Notes under the pieces: model-generated
Seen by the model: the letters and a program-made list of their open reading frames with translations, nothing else
Databases searched by the model: none
What the model was told of the DNA's origin: nothing
Shown: piece after piece, positions 58,420-64,000 of the stretch
Position numbering within the stretch: position 1 is the stretch's first letter
Layout of the letters: every line of letters starts with the position of its first letter
Program-made: the position numbers and the translations under genes
Assembly (NCBI RefSeq): GCF_019469205.1
Contig: NZ_CP048265.1
Span: 1,736,001 to 1,800,000, forward strand
Direction of reading: 5' to 3'
Length of the DNA stretch: 64,000 nt
Source of the DNA: Gilliamella sp. ESL0405
Lineage (GTDB): Bacteria > Pseudomonadota > Gammaproteobacteria > Enterobacterales > Orbaceae

Positions 58420-59688
58420 GTGAATAATGGCAATATTGTTATCGATGCCGGGCATGATATTCATGCTAAAGCCGGCTGGATTATTAATAATGCCGATACA
58501 GGTAATACGTCGTTGCACGCCGGGCATGATATTCGCTTTACTGCCGCTGAGATTGAAGAGAAGTTAGATTTAGGTGGCGGCAAACATTATCGTAAAAGCC
58601 ATGAACACAATGTCGTTGGCAGTGAAATCAGTGCCGCTAATAATGTGACGTTAAGTGCCGGGCATGATATTGATGCCAAAACGGTCGATATTGCTGCCGG
58701 TAAGCAATTAGGGCTTTATGCCGATAATGATATCGCTATCGGGACGTCATCGGAGCGATTTGAGTTAGATGAGTTCCATAAGAGTTCAAGCAAAGGCTTT
58801 TTAAATAAAACGACCACCACCACGCAGACGCAAATCGATAATACCACCGAAAAAGGCAGTCAGCTCTATGGCGATAGTGTCACCATTGTCGCCGGGAATA
58901 ATTTAAGTGTCACCGGTAGTCAGGTGGTCGGTACTCACGATGTCAATCTGAAGGCGGGCAATAATATTGATATTGATGCCGCCGAGGAGTCTTATTACCG
59001 TAAACAAGAGACGAAGACGAAAAAATCCGGGCTGATGAGTAGCGGCGGTATCGGGGTGACAATTGGTCATGAGAAAGAAAATCTGAAACAGACCGATAGC
59101 GAGCAAGCCTATTTAGGCAGTACCGTCGGCAGCACTGAGGGTAATGTGAGCATTCAGGCCGGTAAGGATATCACCGTCAAAGGCAGTGATATTATTGCTA
59201 AGCAGGATGTGAACTTAACCGGTGAGAATGTGGCTATCGAGGCACTTGATGCCAAAACCACCTATAACGAGCAGTACACGTATGAGAAATCCGGACTGAC
59301 CATTGCGTTAACCGGTACGGCAGCAGATATGTATGAAGCCGCCAAAGCGGTTGAGCGGGCGAAAGAGAAAGGCAATGATAAGTTATTAGCCCTGCAATCG
59401 ATTAAATCTGCGCTGACCGCACTTGAAGCGATTGAAGATTTGCAGCTGCAAAATCAGCAAGGTCAAAAACAGGCGTCAATCGGTGTCAGTGTGATGGTGG
59501 GCACGCAGCGCACTGAGCGGGAGGTCAATCAGGAGCAACATAATGTTATCAGTAGTACACGATTATCTATTAGTAATGAAATAACTCGGTTTTTAGCATT
59601 TAAAACCTATACACATTACAAAATCCAGCTGTGTTTCTTGGCACTTTTGTGCCGGCTGGATTGTAGAAAGGTACCAATCGAAAAATAA
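58420..59688 (+). pseudogene. Truncated cdiA fragment without toxin (cassette 10)
   Basis: cdiA DNA begins at 58266, jumps over about 930 bp at 58296 (from QPT to LVGDKLVY), and then matches the other copies. It stops abruptly at about 59553, after QEQHNVIS, where the right border repeat begins; the last 44 codons of the frame (TRLSISNEITRF...) are repeat DNA. VENN, entry module and toxin are all missing. It marks the broken right end of the cdiA array. Confidence 0.85.
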
Positions 59689-59911
59689 TAAAAAGGAAAT
59701 ACGTTGTAAAATAGATAGTATGCTAAAAATCATCTGAATTGATAAAAGTTCTCTTTGTACAATCACCACCGACCGATTTGATATTCAAAAATAAATATGG
59801 TTATTGAGATCCAAATTCCCTGCCAACTACAAGATTTAAAAGAAACTATTGAGTTAATTTAAATTAATAAACAAATATGATATTGATTGAAAATTAGACT
59901 GGATTCAACAA
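59553..59911. repeat. Right copy of ~360-bp direct repeat bordering the CDI locus
   Basis: It matches 17180-17540 in the same orientation. This copy contains a better hairpin: ATCCAGC and GCTGGAT enclose GGCAC-tttt-GTGCC (about 59622-59663). The left copy has lost part of this pairing. No intact gene lies inside; between it and the next gene is 44 bp. Confidence 0.9.
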
Positions 59912-59955
59912 TAATGATGAAAAACCAATAACATTAAATAAAAGGAATATGAAAC

Positions 59956-60546
59956 ATGAATAGTACAAATGACGAACTTGAGTATTACGTACTACAACGT
60001 AATCCAAGTCATTCCTATCCATTAATTATGTGTGATCCTGATTCGGAACATACGGAAGAATATCTATATGATTACGAAAATGAAAAAATTCCCAAACCGA
60101 AAGTGATGGAATTTACATTTAGTGAACCCTATTTTGCCAGCCCAGACATTGGTGATTATTTTTCCCAACCTGAATCAGTAATCTCAGATAAGTTAAAAAA
60201 AATATTGTCTTCACTCAATATATTTGGAATTCAACTAATTCCAGCTATGATTACAAGTAATAAAGGTGATATTTTTAAGGATTACTTTTATATACATATT
60301 TATAATATTATTAATGCAATGGATAAACTAAACTCTAAATTCGACGAAGGGGATGATTGCTATTTTATCGATAAATTTAAGCTTGATGAAAATATTTTAA
60401 AAAATATTCCGTTAGAAGAAAGATTAATTTTTAAATTAGGAGAAGATCACACAATAATGCTTTATCACCGATCTATAGTTGAAGCATTAATGACTGTTAA
60501 ACCAACTGGTTTAAAATTTATTAAAGTAGAAGATTGGCATATTTAA
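59956..60546 (+). CDS. Imm11/DUF1629-like immunity protein A
   Basis: A 196-residue protein that fits the Imm11/DUF1629 pattern: FSQPESVISDKLKKILSSLN, GIQLIPAMITSNKGDIFKDY, INAMDKLNSKF, IPLEERLIFKLGEDHTIMLY and VKPTGLKFIKVEDWHI. Such proteins act as immunity proteins for polymorphic toxins, or stand alone. No toxin gene precedes it here; the border repeat lies directly upstream, so its partner may have been lost. A paralogue follows. GGAAT is the ribosome site. Confidence 0.75.
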   Translation: MNSTNDELEYYVLQRNPSHSYPLIMCDPDSEHTEEYLYDYENEKIPKPKVMEFTFSEPYFASPDIGDYFSQPESVISDKLKKILSSLNIFGIQLIPAMITSNKGDIFKDYFYIHIYNIINAMDKLNSKFDEGDDCYFIDKFKLDENILKNIPLEERLIFKLGEDHTIMLYHRSIVEALMTVKPTGLKFIKVEDWHI

Positions 60547-60648
60547 GCCATTACTCAGCCAAATATTAGCCTATCATTTAGCGCAATTTAAACAGTTATA
60601 TGACTAACAAATAGCGTTCATGAATATATCAACAGAGAGCATATAAAA

Positions 60649-60679
60649 GGAGATTAAATCCAATCTCCTATTTATTTTG
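60649..60679 (+). terminator. Terminator between the two Imm11-like genes
   Basis: GGAGATT (60649-60655) and AATCTCC (60662-60668) form a stem with a six-base loop, followed by TATTTATTTTG. It separates the two paralogues into different transcripts. Confidence 0.8.
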
Positions 60680-60831
60680 TTATTCAAAGCTTTGAAAAAC
60701 ATAATAGATAGGTAAAATAATTACAAAAATAAACACTTCAGAAAACATACTTCATGCTACTATTTTAACCAACAATCAGCAAATCTAATTTCTCCCCCCA
60801 AAAAATACAACCTGTTAAAGAGAAATAAAAT

Positions 60832-61377
60832 ATGGAAAATTATTATTTTATACAAAGAAAATCAGACCAAGCCTATCCATTGATTCGAATAACCAATCGT
60901 GATGATCACTTAAACCCCACTTTAATAAATTTGGAATTTAATGGAACTATACCCTCTCAGCCCGTTATGTCTGATTTTTTGTCTGGTCCTGAGATTTTTA
61001 TTACCGATAAAATTGCCAATGTCATTAAAAGCTTTAAGCCTAAAGGGATAAAAATTATTGACACTGAATTAACAACCCCACAAGGTAAACTCATTAAGGA
61101 CTATTTTTGTCTACTTTCTGACAACATAATCGAGGCTTTAGATAAAGATAAATCCGATTATGAAAAGCCTAGAAGAACATATTTTATAAAAAAACTCATT
61201 TTGGACAGAAAAATTTTAAATGAAATTCCTTTGGAACAAAGATTAGTTTTTTTATTAAGAGAATCGCTTCACATCGTTTTTCATGAATCATTAGCCAAAG
61301 CCATCATGGCGGTAAATCCTACTGGTATGGAATTTATTAATATTGAAACCGACGGAAAACCGTTAGAAGTAAATTAA
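60832..61377 (+). CDS. Imm11/DUF1629-like immunity protein B
   Basis: A 181-residue paralogue of the upstream gene, with the same landmarks: YYFIQRKSDQAYPLI, GPEIFITDKIANVIKSFKPK, LIKDYFCLLSDNIIEALDKD, IPLEQRLVFLLRESLHIVFH and AVNPTGMEFINIE. It is preceded by its own spacer of about 150 bp after a terminator. Immunity is inferred from family and from the neighbouring CDI array. It is the last gene of the array. Confidence 0.75.
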   Translation: MENYYFIQRKSDQAYPLIRITNRDDHLNPTLINLEFNGTIPSQPVMSDFLSGPEIFITDKIANVIKSFKPKGIKIIDTELTTPQGKLIKDYFCLLSDNIIEALDKDKSDYEKPRRTYFIKKLILDRKILNEIPLEQRLVFLLRESLHIVFHESLAKAIMAVNPTGMEFINIETDGKPLEVN

Positions 61378-61393
61378 TATTCTTAACCATGGT

Positions 61394-61515
61394 TCGATAT
61401 AAAGTTAGTTTATATCGAAATACACAGCATCTTATTCAGCAAAAATTTAGAGAATTAGAGGCGGAAAACACCAATTAATTTTTAATAAAGCAAGTTGTAT
61501 ATTTTCACTTGCTTT
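61394..61515. other. Two perfect inverted repeats after the last immunity gene
   Basis: TCGATATAAA/TTTATATCGA (61394-61403 and 61409-61418) and AAAGCAAGT/ACTTGCTTT (61487-61495 and 61507-61515) lie in the 310-bp gap between convergent genes. Both could end transcription, the second perhaps from either side. The rest of the gap is a duplicated end of the next gene. Confidence 0.55.
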
Positions 61516-61545
61516 AGAAACAGAGATTTAATGAATCTAAAAAAT

Positions 61546-62159
<614 letters not shown>

Positions 62160-62232
62160 TCATCTCCTTATACTGCATTATTCTACAGTGTCAAAATGTT
62201 GCGCACCTATCATGCGATAAGTGCACAAGCGG

Positions 62233-63417
62233 TTAGTTGAAATTTTTAACCCAATTTTCATCAATCACAACATATTTAATAGCCATACGAAAATAGGTAT
62301 AAGCAATATGTAATTTACCGTCTGAACTTTGCTTAATAGTGGGATAAGAAAATTCACGATTTAAGCTATCTTTAGAATTATTTGTCATGCAGTAACCGTC
62401 GCCTTCATCCAGATGCCGGATATAAGGCCAAGTTTCACCATTATCCATTGAAATTGCTAATGACATAGGTGCTCGTGGTGCGCCCCAAAAAGCATTTTTT
62501 TGCCCGTCAATAATTTCGGCCTCTTTTTTATTGGCACAACTTTCATCTTCAATTTCATCATAAAGTGATATACGCCTTGCAATTGCATCTTTAGCACTCG
62601 ATTGATTAAACACTAAGGCAATATGCCCGTTATTTAAAACGGTGGCTTGAATGGAGGAGTTATTATTAGGTAAATTGGTGGCTATTGGTGTAGACCAATG
62701 ATATCCGCCATCGGTCGATCGGCAAGCATAAATATTATCTGCCCAACGACTGCGGAAAAGCGCATACAAACTGTTGTCTTTCAATAATAAAATATTCATA
62801 TGCACACAGCCTAAACTATTGGGCACATCAACATTAAGCCAAGTTTTCCCGTTATCTTTAGAGATCATCACACCACTTGTATCATAGCTTCCTACCCATT
62901 TTTCACCGGGTTTTGCAATACAGTAAAACACCGGTAATAACCAATCCCCGTTTGGCATTACCGTAATAGGCTGACGAATAAAAATACCTTTATTGGGATC
63001 TTCCAGTAACGTTTTAATTGGTCCCCAAGTTTCACCAAAATCATGCGATTGACGATATCGTACAATTGCCGTATCTTGATTGCCGGCGATTTGCGCGGTA
63101 TACAGTAGCCACAATACATTATCCGGAGCCAGAAAAAACAGTGGGTTTTGTTCTGATCTTGTTGCGTCATTGGAAAGCTTGACCGCTTTAGTCCAAGTTT
63201 GACTGCCCTTTTTTAGTCTTGAATAATAAGCGGAAATATCAGCTATCCCCTCTTGCGTACCGCCAAACCAAGTACAAAGTAGATCACCATTTGGTAATGG
63301 TAGTAAATTAGCCGCATGGTTTTGTACACATTCGGTTGGTAGAAATGCCTCAATTCGGGCACTATCATTTTTATTAATACTCAATCTGCCGCTGCAGTCC
63401 GGTTTAATTTGGGTCAT
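62233..63417 (-). CDS. BNR-repeat sialidase-like protein
   Basis: A 394-residue protein with at least four Asp boxes: SHDFGETW, SKDNGKTW, STDGGYHW and SMDNGETW, spread over the chain as in six-bladed sialidase propellers. HAANLLPLPNGDLLCTWFGG near the start and REFSYPTIKQSSDGKLHIAY near the end are typical of the BNR_2 sialidase-like family. There is no signal peptide, so it should be cytoplasmic and may act on an imported sialylated or related sugar. True GH33 activity needs an arginine triad that I cannot place with confidence. It precedes nanQ on the same strand. Confidence 0.8.
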   Translation of the reverse strand: MTQIKPDCSGRLSINKNDSARIEAFLPTECVQNHAANLLPLPNGDLLCTWFGGTQEGIADISAYYSRLKKGSQTWTKAVKLSNDATRSEQNPLFFLAPDNVLWLLYTAQIAGNQDTAIVRYRQSHDFGETWGPIKTLLEDPNKGIFIRQPITVMPNGDWLLPVFYCIAKPGEKWVGSYDTSGVMISKDNGKTWLNVDVPNSLGCVHMNILLLKDNSLYALFRSRWADNIYACRSTDGGYHWSTPIATNLPNNNSSIQATVLNNGHIALVFNQSSAKDAIARRISLYDEIEDESCANKKEAEIIDGQKNAFWGAPRAPMSLAISMDNGETWPYIRHLDEGDGYCMTNNSKDSLNREFSYPTIKQSSDGKLHIAYTYFRMAIKYVVIDENWVKNFN

Positions 63418-63445
63418 GAGGTAATCTCCCTATAAACAATCAACA

Positions 63446-64000
63446 TTATTTTTTAGATTTAACAAAAGGGCTAATTAAACATTTGTCTAACAGCATGATT
63501 ACAGCAGGCGAAAGAAGCGCAATATACATGTTATTCACGCCTAATGGATCGCCTAAGTAAAACCAAACCGATGTAATAATAGCCGCCCCAATCAAGGCCA
63601 TATTTGCTGCTCGGGTACTATTTAAAAAAGGTAAATAGAAAGCAATCATTGCCACAATAGTGATTGATAGCCGAATAGCACGAGTAAAAAATGAAAGCTT
63701 TAACACTTCCGGAAATGCCAGTACTAACAGCAAAGGAGCGAAACCAACGAAAACCGAAATCACTTTGGTTGCTTTAAACTCTTTTTCTTGTGAAGGTTTG
63801 AAGTATGGCACATAAAAATCTTTAACAATCAGTGAGGCAATCGCTAAAGCAACGGTACTGACGCTAATAAAAATTGAAGCGACTAAAGAAGTGGTAATCA
63901 CACCGGCCATAAATGGATTCATATCCTGTATAAACACCGGTAAAGCATATAAGCTATTTATATCCGGATGAAGAAATTTGGCACAAACTCCAATTACCGC
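63446..64000 (-). CDS. Sodium:solute symporter, C-terminal part (gene continues past the window)
   Basis: The frame stays open to the window edge, so the 5' part of the gene lies outside. The 185 residues seen contain about five membrane spans: FMAGVITTSLVASIFISVST near the start is typical of SSS family helices around the sodium site, and FYVPYFKPSQEKEFKATKV is the following cytoplasmic loop. It is 28 bp upstream of the sialidase-like gene, so a sialic acid or related sugar acid is the likely cargo (compare SiaT/NanT-type SSS carriers), by context only. Confidence 0.8.
   Translation of the reverse strand, partial: AVIGVCAKFLHPDINSLYALPVFIQDMNPFMAGVITTSLVASIFISVSTVALAIASLIVKDFYVPYFKPSQEKEFKATKVISVFVGFAPLLLVLAFPEVLKLSFFTRAIRLSITIVAMIAFYLPFLNSTRAANMALIGAAIITSVWFYLGDPLGVNNMYIALLSPAVIMLLDKCLISPFVKSKK

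Noticed and set aside
17180-59911. Prophage or integrative element borders
   Set aside because: The border repeats are too long for attachment sites, and no integrase, tRNA gene or phage structural gene is present.

Overview
The window looks like a chromosome segment of a low-GC gammaproteobacterium that shares gene neighbourhoods with E. coli but is clearly diverged from it. The rplM-rpsI-sspA-sspB run, glnE near a ygiF-like CYTH gene, yrbL, basRS/pmrAB and a ybjG-like phosphatase all support this. An Orbales gut symbiont such as Gilliamella is my best guess, from base composition and gene content only; no rRNA gene is present to test it.

Layout. 1-590 holds five tandem 120-132 bp repeats, with leftward promoter-like boxes. 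582-8796 (minus) holds glnE, an eight-helix membrane protein, a type Va autotransporter with a repetitive linker, a 56-residue membrane protein and a CYTH protein. 8989-11228 (minus) is rplM-rpsI-sspA-sspB. 11506-14557 is a PmrA/PhoP-regulon-like block (yrbL, basS, basR, ybjG-like) with a readable PmrA box before the phosphatase. 14806-17051 (minus) encodes a binding protein and two permeases of a polar amino acid ABC importer, without its ATPase.

17180-61377 is a contact-dependent inhibition (CDI) locus of about 44 kb. One complete cdiB-cdiA-cdiI set (cdiA 3555 codons) is followed by a long array of orphan cassettes. Most contain a near-identical copy of part of the cdiA 3' region, a different toxin end and a different immunity gene. 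Four assignments are useful: an EndoU nuclease with its CdiI, an Imm8 protein, a methyltransferase-like toxin, and two Imm11/DUF1629-like proteins at the right end. The orphans lack a secretion signal and TPS domain, so they are probably silent reservoirs that could be recombined onto the full cdiA. Several are decayed: an IS256 remnant has cut one toxin, another has a frameshift and a stop codon, and one immunity gene is a pseudogene.

Two structures are not explained by the usual orphan cdiA-CT picture. First, the region after most immunity genes carries an antisense SymE-like toxin gene; five of six copies are broken and one of 54 codons is intact, with a hairpin placed where a SymR-like antisense RNA would lie. 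Second, a direct repeat of about 360 bp borders the whole locus, each copy followed by an Imm11-like gene (deleted on the left, intact on the right).

61692-64000 (minus) is a sialic-acid-type module: a NanQ/YhcH protein, a BNR-repeat sialidase-like protein and the 3' part of a sodium:solute symporter that continues past the window.
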